This document shows, piece by piece, positions 8,678-17,748 of a stretch of DNA of 64,000 bases. Source of the DNA: Bifidobacterium sp. ESL0775 (GTDB taxonomy: Bacteria; Actinomycetota; Actinomycetes; Actinomycetales; Bifidobacteriaceae); contig NZ_CP113917.1 of the NCBI RefSeq assembly GCF_029395475.1, positions 806,001 to 870,000 on the forward strand. Reading direction: 5' to 3'. Each line of letters opens with the position of its first letter. The stretch's first letter is position 1. Position numbers and translations under genes: made by a program. The notes under the pieces were generated by a model. The model made no database searches and was not told the DNA's origin. It saw only the letters and a list, made by a program, of their open reading frames with translations.

Positions 8678-10276
8678 TTACTCGTTGACCGCCGCGCGCT
8701 GAGCCATCCATGCTTCCACGTCGTCGATCTGCTTCGGGATGGCCTTGGAGATCCATTCCGGGCCGTTCTCGGTCATCAGGACGTCGTCTTCGATGCGCAC
8801 GCCGATGCCACGCATCTCCGGCGGAATCAGTAAATCGTTCTTGGCGAAGTAGAGGCCAGGCTCGATGGTGAAGATCATGCCCGGCGTGATCTTCGCGCCC
8901 TGATAGGACTCGTAGCGGGCCTGCGCGCAGTCGTGCACGTCGAGACCGAGGTGGTGCGCCACGCCGCAGGCGATCCAACGGCGGTGCTGCTGGCCGTCGG
9001 GGGAGAGCGATTCCTCCACATCGACCTTCAGGATGCCCCATTCGTGCAGGCGCTCGGCGATGACGCGCATGCAGGCGTGGTGGATGTCGGAATAGGTGGC
9101 GCCTGGCTTGGCTGCCTCGAAACCGGCCTGCTGCGAGTCGAGTACCGCCTGGTAGATCTTCTTCTGCAACGGTGTGAACTTGCCGTCCACCGGGAAGGTG
9201 CGGGTGATGTCGGCGGTGTAGAGGCTTTCCACTTCGATGCCGGCGTCGATCAGCACGAGCTCGCCGTGGCCGACGACGCCGGTGTTGCGCATCCAGTGCA
9301 GGATCGGCGCGTGCTCGCCGGAGGCCACGATGGTGCTGTAGCCGACGCTGTTGCCTTCCTCGCGTGAGACCGAGGTGAACGCGCCTTCCAGCATGCGCTC
9401 GCTGCGCGGCTTGCCCACGGCCTGTGGGATGCGCGAGAGGATGCGGTCAAAGCCGTCCTTGGTGGCGGCCACGGCCTTGCGTACCTCGCCGATCTCGTAA
9501 GAGTCCTTGATCATTCGCGCGGTCGAGGCGAACTCCTGCAGTTCGTCATCGGCCTTTTCATTGGCGTCCGGGTCGGGGAAGCCATTGGCCTCGCGCACGC
9601 TTTCGACCTCGGCGGTCATCTGCGGGTCAGCCTGGCGCACCACGCGCATGCGAACGGCCCCGGCTTCGGCTCCGACGTCCTTGCCCAAGGCGTCGGGAAG
9701 CTGGGCGATGTCGTGTGTAGGGATGCCGGTCATCGCGGCCAGCTCCTTGACACCGGCGCGCGGCCCGACCCAATACTCGCCATATTGGGCGTTGGCGTAA
9801 TAATCGACCGTGCTGTTGTCGGCGCGCGGGGTGACGAACAACTCGGGAGCGTGGGTCTTGCCGGCCTTGGCTTCGTCGGAATCAGGGTCGAGCGGGTTCA
9901 ATACCAGCACCGCGCCCGCCTCGTAATCATGCCCAAGCCCGGTGTAATACGAAAACTCGGTGTTCGGACGGAAGGCGTAATCGTCGTCGTTGTTGCGGTT
10001 CTTGTAGTTGCCGGCGGGGATGACGATGCGCTCGCCGGGGAAGCGCCTGCCCAGCGCCTTAAGCCGCGCGGGCGTGAACTTGCTGGATTCCAGCGGCTCG
10101 ATGTCCGGCTCCTGGTTGTCCCAGCCCGTCTTCATGAAGCTCTGGAACGCCTTGGACATGTTCGGACGCAACGTGCGGTTGTTGGTCCGGTCCTCCATGG
10201 GCTGCTCGGCTCCCGGTGCCTCGGCCAGCTCCTGGGCCTCGTACTTCTTGTCGTTGTCTGTGATGACGTCTGTCAT
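8678..10276 (-). CDS. pepP: Xaa-Pro aminopeptidase (aminopeptidase P)
   Basis: M24-family dinuclear metallopeptidase that removes an N-terminal residue preceding proline, cytoplasmic. The N-terminal AMP_N domain (FPGERIVIPAGN) is followed by the pita-bread catalytic domain. The metal ligands are visible in LIDAGIEVESLYTADITRTF, GVAHHLGLDVHD, FTIEPGLYF and GVRIEDDVL. I place the start at the ATG 10276 (GGGAG seven bases upstream) instead of the longer frame from 10312; this gives 532 residues. The N-terminal 50 residues are acidic and probably disordered. NUDIX follows in the same transcript, and folC diverges. Confidence 0.9.
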   Translation of the reverse strand: MTDVITDNDKKYEAQELAEAPGAEQPMEDRTNNRTLRPNMSKAFQSFMKTGWDNQEPDIEPLESSKFTPARLKALGRRFPGERIVIPAGNYKNRNNDDDYAFRPNTEFSYYTGLGHDYEAGAVLVLNPLDPDSDEAKAGKTHAPELFVTPRADNSTVDYYANAQYGEYWVGPRAGVKELAAMTGIPTHDIAQLPDALGKDVGAEAGAVRMRVVRQADPQMTAEVESVREANGFPDPDANEKADDELQEFASTARMIKDSYEIGEVRKAVAATKDGFDRILSRIPQAVGKPRSERMLEGAFTSVSREEGNSVGYSTIVASGEHAPILHWMRNTGVVGHGELVLIDAGIEVESLYTADITRTFPVDGKFTPLQKKIYQAVLDSQQAGFEAAKPGATYSDIHHACMRVIAERLHEWGILKVDVEESLSPDGQQHRRWIACGVAHHLGLDVHDCAQARYESYQGAKITPGMIFTIEPGLYFAKNDLLIPPEMRGIGVRIEDDVLMTENGPEWISKAIPKQIDDVEAWMAQRAAVNE

Positions 10277-10527
10277 TGCTGCTCCCATTTGACGAAATTC
10301 GTTGTCTTCCATCCTAATAATCCAGTGTGACTCTTCCGTTCGTATAAGAATTTCGTAATACAGTTAGTAGGTGATTCGTGCATTCATGAACATGGAATCG
10401 CTCCGCGGAATCTCCTTGCGGCGGTTGAGGAACATCCTGCCATTCGCCGTTCGGCTTAGCGCTTTCGAGGCCGTTTCATACAATGGTTACAGCTATTTTC
10501 AAGGGTTTCACACCAAAACGAGGTCTT

Positions 10528-12162
10528 ATGTCATTCGAGCATCCGAAAATCAACGGGGTCACCATTCGTCAGGTCGAGCGCGAGATCATGGGCAGGCGCA
10601 CCACGCACGAGGAACTGGGCCACGACCTCGAGGTGATGAACCTGATGCTTGATCTTTTGGGACATCCGGAAGACACGTTCCGCATCATCCACATCACCGG
10701 CACCAACGGCAAGGGCTCCACCGCCCGCATGGCCGAGGCCATCTGCCGCGCCTACGGCATGCGTACTGGCCTTTACACTTCGCCGCACCTCCAGAAGATT
10801 AACGAGCGCATCGCCGTGGATGGCCAGCAGCTTTCCGACGACGATTTCATCGACACGTGGATGCAGATCAAGGATTTCGTCGCGCTGGTCGACAAGAAGA
10901 TGGAGGCCGACGGCAAAGCTCCGATGAGCTATTTCGAGATCCTTACGGTGATGGCCGTCTGGAAATTCGCCGACGCGCCCGTTGACGTCGCCATTTTCGA
11001 AGTCGGCATGGGCGGCAAATGGGACGCAACCAACGCGCTTAACGGCGACGCGGCAGTCATTGGACCGGTCGACATGGATCACATGCAATGGCTGGGGGAC
11101 ACGGTCGAAAAAATCGCCACCGAGAAGGCCGGCATCATCAAGCACGAATCCACCGCCATCATCGGCGCGCAGCCGCACGAGGCCGAAGTCATGCCCATCC
11201 TTGAGGCTGCGGCCGTTAAGGAACACGCCACGCTTATCCGCGACGGCGAGGAGATGGAAGTCGTCTCGCGCCAGCCTGCGGTCGGCGGCCAGCTGGTCAC
11301 GTTCCGCACGCCGAACGGTACCTACGAGGACATTCCGGTCGCCAAGTTCGGTGAACATCAGGCGCATAATGCTTTGGCGGCGCTCGCGGCGGCCGAAACC
11401 GTGATTCCCGTGGCCGGGCAGCTTACTCAGGATGTGGTGGCTGAGGCGTTGGGTGGGGTCAAGATTCCCGGCCGCATCGAGCAGGTACGCACCTCGCCGA
11501 CCATCATCGTCGACGGCGGGCACAACGTCAACGCCGCCGAGTCGCTGCGCGCGGCCATCGAGGAGAATTACAGCTTCGAGCAGCTGGTCGGCGTGGTCGC
11601 GATGATGAAAGACAAGCAGGTCGAGGAATACCTCGGCACGCTGGAGCCGATCCTGAGCCACATCATCGTTACCGAGAACTCGTGGCGCGACCGCGTGATG
11701 CCTGCCGAGGAACTTGAGAAGATCGCCGTCGGCGTGTTCGGACGCGACCGTGTCACCCGCATCGACAACCTCCCCGACGCCATTCAGGAGGCCGTCAACA
11801 TGGTCGATGCCGATGACGAGCTGGGTGTCGGCTACGGTCACGGCGTGCTTATCTGTGGCAGCTTCGTCACCGCCGGCGATGCCCGCACGCTGCTCGCGGA
11901 AAAGAAGAACCCCGAACTGGCGTTGCCCAAAGCCCAGCGCGTGTCCGGCAAGCCAAAGGACGGCAAAGCCGATTCCGAAACTGCAAACACCAAAGACGAG
12001 GACGAGGACATCGTCTCGGAGGTTTTCGGTGACGCATTCGGCGATTTCGGAGTCAAGCAGGTTCCGTTCGAAGGTGAGCCCGAGCCCGGCAACACCGCCG
12101 AGCAGCTTCGTCATCATGCCAATGGCACCGGCAATGGCGGCAAAGGCGGCAGTCAAGCATAA
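10528..12162 (+). CDS. folC: Bifunctional folylpolyglutamate/dihydrofolate synthase
   Basis: Mur-ligase-fold enzyme adding glutamate to dihydropteroate and folates with ATP, cytoplasmic. The P-loop ITGTNGKGSTAR (about residues 50-60) and the DGGHNVNAAE C-terminal-domain motif are present. Start placed at ATG 10528, preceded by CGAGG; an in-frame ATG at 10483 lacks a ribosome site. The last 80 or so residues form a charged, low-complexity tail (KDEDEDIVSEV, then GNGGKGG) beyond the catalytic core, which is unusual for the family. A long inverted repeat follows, then smc. Confidence 0.92.
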   Translation: MSFEHPKINGVTIRQVEREIMGRRTTHEELGHDLEVMNLMLDLLGHPEDTFRIIHITGTNGKGSTARMAEAICRAYGMRTGLYTSPHLQKINERIAVDGQQLSDDDFIDTWMQIKDFVALVDKKMEADGKAPMSYFEILTVMAVWKFADAPVDVAIFEVGMGGKWDATNALNGDAAVIGPVDMDHMQWLGDTVEKIATEKAGIIKHESTAIIGAQPHEAEVMPILEAAAVKEHATLIRDGEEMEVVSRQPAVGGQLVTFRTPNGTYEDIPVAKFGEHQAHNALAALAAAETVIPVAGQLTQDVVAEALGGVKIPGRIEQVRTSPTIIVDGGHNVNAAESLRAAIEENYSFEQLVGVVAMMKDKQVEEYLGTLEPILSHIIVTENSWRDRVMPAEELEKIAVGVFGRDRVTRIDNLPDAIQEAVNMVDADDELGVGYGHGVLICGSFVTAGDARTLLAEKKNPELALPKAQRVSGKPKDGKADSETANTKDEDEDIVSEVFGDAFGDFGVKQVPFEGEPEPGNTAEQLRHHANGTGNGGKGGSQA

Positions 12163-12220
12163 CCCCGCGGGAGAAGCGCTTTCTTCGGCTCAAGTGGCGT
12201 TTCCCGCTGATTGACGAATC

Positions 12221-12274
12221 AACTGCGACGAAAAGCACTAAAATCAGACCAAAATAGTGCTTTACGTCGCAGTT
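12221..12274 (+). terminator. Long inverted repeat after folC
   Basis: Two 20-base arms (12221-12240 and 12255-12274) pair at 19 of 20 positions around a 14-base loop, beginning about 58 bases past folC. There is no clear T-run beyond the AAAA of the loop; a terminator or mRNA-end structure is the simplest reading. Confidence 0.6.
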
Positions 12275-12422
12275 GCGGCATAGATCGATGTGGATGAGCC
12301 ATCCGTTCCCTTGATATTGCACAATGCGGTTAGGTGTGCTGGCCGGTATGATAGCAAGTGATAACAGGACGCGCCCGATCTTGCGGGGCGGTAAGCGGGA
12401 GAACAGAGGAAGTCAATAATCC

Positions 12423-15400
12423 ATGTATCTGAAGGAACTGACGCTCAAGGGATTCAAGTCCTTCGCTTCCGCGACCACGCTGCGCTTTGAACCGGGCATC
12501 ACGGCCGTGGTGGGCCCGAACGGTTCCGGAAAATCCAATATCGTCGACGCGCTGACGTGGGTGATGGGGGAGCAGGGTGCCAAGAACCTGCGCGGCACCT
12601 CGATGGAAGACGTCATTTTCGCCGGTACCTCCTCGCGTCCGCCGCTGGGACGTGCGCAAGTCAGCCTGACGATCGATAACACCGACGGCACGCTCGACAT
12701 CGACTACACGGAAGTCACCATCAGCCGCACCATCTACCGCAACGGCGGCTCCGAATACGCCATCAACGGTTCGCCCTGCCGCTTGCTCGACATTCAGGAG
12801 CTCTTGAGCGATACCGGCTTGGGCCAGCAGATGCACGTCATCGTAGGCCAGGGCAGGCTTGACGAAATTCTCAAAGCCGACCCCGCCGGTCACCGCGCCT
12901 TCATCGAAGAGGCCGCCGGCATCCTGAAGCACCGCAAGCGCAAGGAACGCGCGATACGCAAGCTCAAGAACACCGAGGCGAATCTTGCCCGCACCGATGA
13001 TTTGCTACACGAGATTCGCCGGCAGCTGGGGCCACTCGGGCGACAGGCCAAGATCTCGCGGCGCGCGGCAAGCATCCAGATTTCGTTGCGTGACGCGCAG
13101 TCAAGGATTTTCGCCGAGGATGCCCAGAAATCCATGGAAAGCCGCGCCAAGCTGCGCAATGAGCTTGGTGATGTGCGTCGGGAACTGGAAATCGCGCAAC
13201 GCGAACTGGCAAAGGTCAAGGTGCATATCGAGCAGGTCGAAGCGCTGAGCTCCGAGTCCAGTCCGGCCATGGCCAAGATCAACGATACCTGGCACGAGCT
13301 TTCCAGTATCGAGGAACGGTTCCGCTCGTTGGCTTCGCTTGCCGACGAACGTGCGCGTTCCCTTGCCGGCCAGATGATCACGAATTTCGGCGAGAATCCT
13401 GACATTCTCGAATCCCGAGCGAAAGAACTGGACGGACAGGCCGAGGCGCAGAAGAAGGCCGTTTCCGACAGACGTTTGGACTACGACAAAGCGACCGAAG
13501 CGCGGGCCGGCAATGAAAAGCAGCTCGCCGCGGCCCGTCAGACCCTGACGGAACTACGTAAAGCCGCGCAGGAACACACCTCAAAGGTCGCCAATCTGCG
13601 TGAGCTCAAAACCCGTGAGGAATCGGCCATTGAGCTGGCACAAAGCCGTGCTAAGGATTTCAATGTTCAACGTGAGTCCATCACCAAACAGCGTGACGAT
13701 GCCACTGCCCAACGCGAGGCACTTGAAGCCGAAACGCGCAACGCCGGTGAGGAAGACAGCGCCGCCGAACTTGAAGCGGCGAAAACCGCGATGCAGCAGC
13801 GTCAGGAGGAACTTGATGCCTTGCAGGAGCAGCTGCGTGCCGCCAATGCCAAGGTGACATCGCTTAAGGCCAAGGCCGATGCTTTGAAGGAGACGTTGGA
13901 AAGCCGCAACGCTTCAGGTGAGCTGGAACAGGACGATGCCGTGGCGGCACTGGGCAGGCTTGCCGACTTCATCCATGTCGAGGACGGTTGGGAAGAGGCC
14001 ATCGCCCACGCGCTCGATCAGTTTGCCAGCGCCATCGTGGTGCCCGGCAAATCCAATATGGTTCAGGCTCTGCGCCGAGCCAGCGAAGACAAGCTTGGAC
14101 AGGCAGTTGTATTACATCCGCTGGAAGGTCTAACTGATGATGACCCAGATGGACAGAGCGAAAACGACGGTGCACAAGACGGCCAGTATCCCGTTCGTTG
14201 TGCTTCGACTTTGGTGAGCGTTAATAGCTTTGCAAAAGATGCGGTTTTCGCGGCCAGTGTCGTCCGTGCCGTTCGTCTGCTGCTCGATGATGTCGCGGCT
14301 GTGCCCGATATGGATACCGCACTGGAAGCCGTGGAGGGGAAGCGGTTCAGCCAGGCCGTCACCAAATCTGGCGAAGTGGTCAACGCTGTGGGCGCCATCG
14401 GTGGGTCCTCGCGCTCGCAGAGTGACCTTTCGCTGGCCGCCCGTCGTGACAAGGCAAGTGCGGAAGCCAAAAAACTTCAGCGTGAGGCCGATGCTATACA
14501 GCCAAAGATTGAAGCCGCGAAAGAGGCTCGCGACAAGGCTCGTCTGGAAGTCGACAAGCAATCGCAACAGCGTATCCAAGCCAAAGTGAGAGCCGATCAG
14601 GCGCGTAAGAACCTTAAGACTGCCGAGGAACGGGTCAGGCAACTGGAGCGACAGCTCAACGGGCTTGATGAGAAGATCAAACAGACTGACGACGACCGGC
14701 AGACCCATCAGCTCAAGCTTGAAGATTTGAGCCAGGCGCTGGAAACCGCAGAACATTCCGACACCGACAACGAGGACTTCGACGATCTGGACAAACGAGT
14801 CCATGAGTTGGAGACCACGCTCGACAAGGCGCGTGAAGAGGAAGTCTCGGCCAAAATCGTCTGGAATGACGCCAGTCATAAGGTCGATTCGCTCGTACGA
14901 CAGGCCGGTCTGCTGCACGATCAGGCGAGCGAAGCCGTGGCACGGCGTGCGAAAATGAAAGCGCTCAACGAGAAGCGCGAACGCCAGCAGGCCCACGAAC
15001 GGCGGATTGCCGCCGATGCGCGGGGCATGGCCGCACTGGTCGCCGCCGAACTCAAGTCCGTGGTCGCCAAACGGGATGAGCTTTCCAAGGCGGTTTCAAG
15101 CCATGATAGCGAGCTGAAGCAGTTGCGTGCGCAACGCGACGAGGCCGAGCCAAAAGTAGCCACTTTGCAGCAACACGAGCATGAGCTGGACGTGAACCGC
15201 GAGCGACTGGCCGCGCAATATGGCCAGATCGAGCAGAAGGTCTCGGACACGCTGGGCATGGATCTCGAGGCTTTGGTCAACGAATACGGCCCAGATAAGC
15301 TGGTTCCCGTCTTGGATGAGGAAGGTCGTCCGATTCCGCTTGAGCCGGAGAATGACGGCGGTGTTGGTACTGAAAATCGTCAAAGCAATACAATTGCCGA

Positions 15401-16235
15401 TGATGGACATTCTGCTGTTTCAAATGGTGATTCCGCTATTGAAAACGCCGAATCGGTGCCGGTTGCAACTGATGGCGTCGATGACTTCAATCAGGATGTT
15501 TCCGGCTCCAATGGTCATCGAGATTCAAGCGCAAATGAGAACATGCCGATCGATGCCGACCACTACCAGATGGTGCCGTATGCTCGTGTCGAGCAGGAGA
15601 AGCGTCTGCAAAAGGCCGAACGCGATCTGAAGGCGCTGGGCAAGATCAACCCGCTGGCGGCCGAGGAGTTCGATGCGCTCGAGACGCGCAACCAATATCT
15701 GAACGACCAGCGCAATGACGTCGCCAAGAGCCGTGACGACCTCCTGAAGCTCATCAAGGACCTCGACCATACGATGATCGAGGTGTTCAAAAACGCCTTC
15801 GACGACACCGCCGCCGCGTTCGAAAAGGTCTTCGCCACGCTCTTCCCGGGCGGTACGGGACGCCTGCGCCTGGAGAATCCGGACGATTTGCTCACCACCG
15901 GAGTCATCGTCGAGGCAAGCCCGGCGGGCAAACGTGTCAAACAGTTGAGCCTGCTTTCTGGCGGCGAACGTTCGCTGACCGCGCTGGCGTTGCTCTTTGC
16001 CATCTTCACCGCGCGTCCGAGCCCGTTCTATGTGATGGACGAGGTCGAGGCCGCGCTCGACGACATCAACCTGACCCGTCTGATCAACGCGTTCAATGAC
16101 CTGCGCAAGCACGCCCAGCTCATCATCATCACCCATCAGCAGCGCACGATGGCCATCGCCGATGCCCTCTACGGCGTGACGATGCGCTCCGACGGCGTCA
16201 CCGCAGTCGTGAGCCAAAAGCTTGAGCATGAATGA
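12423..16235 (+). CDS. smc: Chromosome segregation ATPase SMC
   Basis: Condensin ATPase that works with ScpA/ScpB (both in this window at 38-40 kb) to compact and segregate DNA. At 1270 residues it is slightly long. Walker A GPNGSGKS is at residues 31-38; coiled coil follows to about 490; the hinge is about 495-640; the second coil runs to about 1130. The ABC signature LLSGGERS and Walker B FYVMDEVEAALDD close the head. Odd feature: an acidic, Asn/Ser/Asp-rich, coil-breaking insertion at about residues 980-1045. It lies between the descending coil and the C-terminal head and has lower GC than its surroundings. The ATG follows GAGGAAG. Confidence 0.96.
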   Translation: MYLKELTLKGFKSFASATTLRFEPGITAVVGPNGSGKSNIVDALTWVMGEQGAKNLRGTSMEDVIFAGTSSRPPLGRAQVSLTIDNTDGTLDIDYTEVTISRTIYRNGGSEYAINGSPCRLLDIQELLSDTGLGQQMHVIVGQGRLDEILKADPAGHRAFIEEAAGILKHRKRKERAIRKLKNTEANLARTDDLLHEIRRQLGPLGRQAKISRRAASIQISLRDAQSRIFAEDAQKSMESRAKLRNELGDVRRELEIAQRELAKVKVHIEQVEALSSESSPAMAKINDTWHELSSIEERFRSLASLADERARSLAGQMITNFGENPDILESRAKELDGQAEAQKKAVSDRRLDYDKATEARAGNEKQLAAARQTLTELRKAAQEHTSKVANLRELKTREESAIELAQSRAKDFNVQRESITKQRDDATAQREALEAETRNAGEEDSAAELEAAKTAMQQRQEELDALQEQLRAANAKVTSLKAKADALKETLESRNASGELEQDDAVAALGRLADFIHVEDGWEEAIAHALDQFASAIVVPGKSNMVQALRRASEDKLGQAVVLHPLEGLTDDDPDGQSENDGAQDGQYPVRCASTLVSVNSFAKDAVFAASVVRAVRLLLDDVAAVPDMDTALEAVEGKRFSQAVTKSGEVVNAVGAIGGSSRSQSDLSLAARRDKASAEAKKLQREADAIQPKIEAAKEARDKARLEVDKQSQQRIQAKVRADQARKNLKTAEERVRQLERQLNGLDEKIKQTDDDRQTHQLKLEDLSQALETAEHSDTDNEDFDDLDKRVHELETTLDKAREEEVSAKIVWNDASHKVDSLVRQAGLLHDQASEAVARRAKMKALNEKRERQQAHERRIAADARGMAALVAAELKSVVAKRDELSKAVSSHDSELKQLRAQRDEAEPKVATLQQHEHELDVNRERLAAQYGQIEQKVSDTLGMDLEALVNEYGPDKLVPVLDEEGRPIPLEPENDGGVGTENRQSNTIADDGHSAVSNGDSAIENAESVPVATDGVDDFNQDVSGSNGHRDSSANENMPIDADHYQMVPYARVEQEKRLQKAERDLKALGKINPLAAEEFDALETRNQYLNDQRNDVAKSRDDLLKLIKDLDHTMIEVFKNAFDDTAAAFEKVFATLFPGGTGRLRLENPDDLLTTGVIVEASPAGKRVKQLSLLSGGERSLTALALLFAIFTARPSPFYVMDEVEAALDDINLTRLINAFNDLRKHAQLIIITHQQRTMAIADALYGVTMRSDGVTAVVSQKLEHE

Positions 16236-16254
16236 GCTAGTAATTTTGGGTCCC

Positions 16255-16341
16255 GTGGGGTCTTGGGATATACAATGTTCGGGACACTCAAGGCCGTTCG
16301 GCCAAGCCTACGCCCGAACATCGCATATCCCAAGACCCCAC
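16255..16341. repeat. Nested 87-bp inverted repeat between convergent genes
   Basis: Outer arms of 17 bp (GTGGGGTCTTGGGATAT at 16255-16271, complement 16325-16341) and inner arms of 8 bp (TGTTCGGG 16276-16283, CCCGAACA 16313-16320) enclose a third small hairpin, GGCC-GTTC-GGCC. It lies between convergent smc and the ATP-grasp gene and has no T-run. It could be a bidirectional terminator or a small mobile-type palindromic element. Confidence 0.7.
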
Positions 16342-16428
16342 TACCTAAGTAGATAAGGGTACGTTGGGTGAGTTAAACTTATTTGATTATTCTTTGTTAT
16401 TTAATATTTGCTCGGTAATCAGTTCGGT

Positions 16429-17685
16429 TTATCGCTCCGACGGCTTGCCAAGAAGCTTGTGGAACTTGATGATTTGGTGGTAGTAGTTGATGACCGACCA
16501 GAACCAATGTGTAAACGTATCCTTGCGGTAGAAGAGCGGGTTGCCGGCGGCGCCGGAGCGGATGCGTTTGAGCGCGCGTGAACGCTGCGGCTCGGCGACG
16601 TAGCCTTTGATGACCGAGGTGGGCACCATCCGGAAAAGGAAGGGCTTGTTGGCGGCCACGGTGTCGAGCTTCTTGCCCAGCACGTAATAGTCGACGAACA
16701 GCTTGGCGAAGTTTTGCCCGGCAAGCGTGAGGTAGTACGTGTTGCGCCCAGGGCGGGTGTTGATTTCGAAGAACCGGTAGGTGCCGTCGCGCTCGTCGTA
16801 TTTCGCGTCGAAGTTGGAATAGCCTTCGTAATGGACGTGCTTGAGGAATTTGGCGGCCTGTTCGAGCAGTTCGGGCTGCACGTCGTCGATGATGCACAGC
16901 GGGTTGCCGATGGCCGAAGGCAGGTGGTCCTGCAACAAAACCTGCCCCACGCAGGAAACTTTCACATTGCCCTCGGCGTCCGAGAAGCAGGTGATGGAGC
17001 GCAGGTGCGAATCGTCGCCGGGGATGCAATCCTGCACCAAAAGCTCTTTGTCATACACAGAGGCCTTGAGCTGTTCGAAGACCTCCTGCAGTTTCTGCGG
17101 GGTTTGGATGGTGTAGACCTTCTCCTTGCCGGGGAACTCCGCGTAATGGTAGCGCGCGGAGTTCGAGGGCTTCGCGATCACGGGATAGGTGAATTCGTCG
17201 ACCGGAATCGTCGCGTTCGGGTCGGAGCAATCGTAGCTTTGCGTCTTGGGGTAGGGGATGCCGAGTTCCTCGCAGATGTTGTAGAACGTCTCTTTCTGCG
17301 TGATGCTGTCGAGCAGGTCAAAATCGATATAAGGGACGATGAAGTAACGGCTCAGCTTCTCCTTGTTTTTGGAGAAGATGCGGGCGTACCAGTCGCCGGA
17401 ACCGAGCAGAATCGGAATCTTGTGGCCTTCCAATTGCTTGCCGAGCGCCATGAGGTAGTCGATTAGCACGCTTTCCTGGTCGATGTGCTTGACGATGCGG
17501 TAATCGGTGAACCGGCTGCGGGAGACGAAACGCTGGTCGGCCGCGCTGAGCACGATGCTGGTGATGCCATAGAGTTCATTGAAGCAGCGTACGTACGAGT
17601 ATCCCAGCGTGTCGGCACCTAGGATGACCGGCTGAAGATATGTTTTCACATCGGCTTCACTGCGAATGAGACTATGTACGTCCAA
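16429..17685 (-). CDS. ATP-grasp carboxylate-amine ligase, D-aspartate ligase-like
   Basis: ATP-grasp ligase of 418 residues, a length like the D-aspartate ligases (Asl) that attach D-Asp to the lysine of peptidoglycan precursors. Visible features are an N-terminal Rossmann-like start PVILGADTLGYSYVRC, VIAKPSNSARYHY in the ATP-binding region, the loop IPGDDSHLRS, and the Mg-binding FFEINTRPGRNTYY. The start is TTG at 17685 with GAGGGA seven bases upstream. It follows a lysine-type murE by 63 bases on the same strand, so a cell-wall cross-bridge role fits well. Assignment to D-Asp and not another amino acid is inference. Confidence 0.72.
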   Translation of the reverse strand: MDVHSLIRSEADVKTYLQPVILGADTLGYSYVRCFNELYGITSIVLSAADQRFVSRSRFTDYRIVKHIDQESVLIDYLMALGKQLEGHKIPILLGSGDWYARIFSKNKEKLSRYFIVPYIDFDLLDSITQKETFYNICEELGIPYPKTQSYDCSDPNATIPVDEFTYPVIAKPSNSARYHYAEFPGKEKVYTIQTPQKLQEVFEQLKASVYDKELLVQDCIPGDDSHLRSITCFSDAEGNVKVSCVGQVLLQDHLPSAIGNPLCIIDDVQPELLEQAAKFLKHVHYEGYSNFDAKYDERDGTYRFFEINTRPGRNTYYLTLAGQNFAKLFVDYYVLGKKLDTVAANKPFLFRMVPTSVIKGYVAEPQRSRALKRIRSGAAGNPLFYRKDTFTHWFWSVINYYHQIIKFHKLLGKPSER

Positions 17686-17748
17686 GCGAATTCCCTCACT
17701 ATCGAGCTGTTTGTCTGTTAATGCCTATCTTAGCGTGTGGCCACACAA

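Noticed and set aside
10531..12156. 541-residue open frame antisense to folC
   Set aside because: It is a shadow: folC has clear motifs and ribosome site, and the antisense translation is rich in His/Asp/Val/Gly with no domain.
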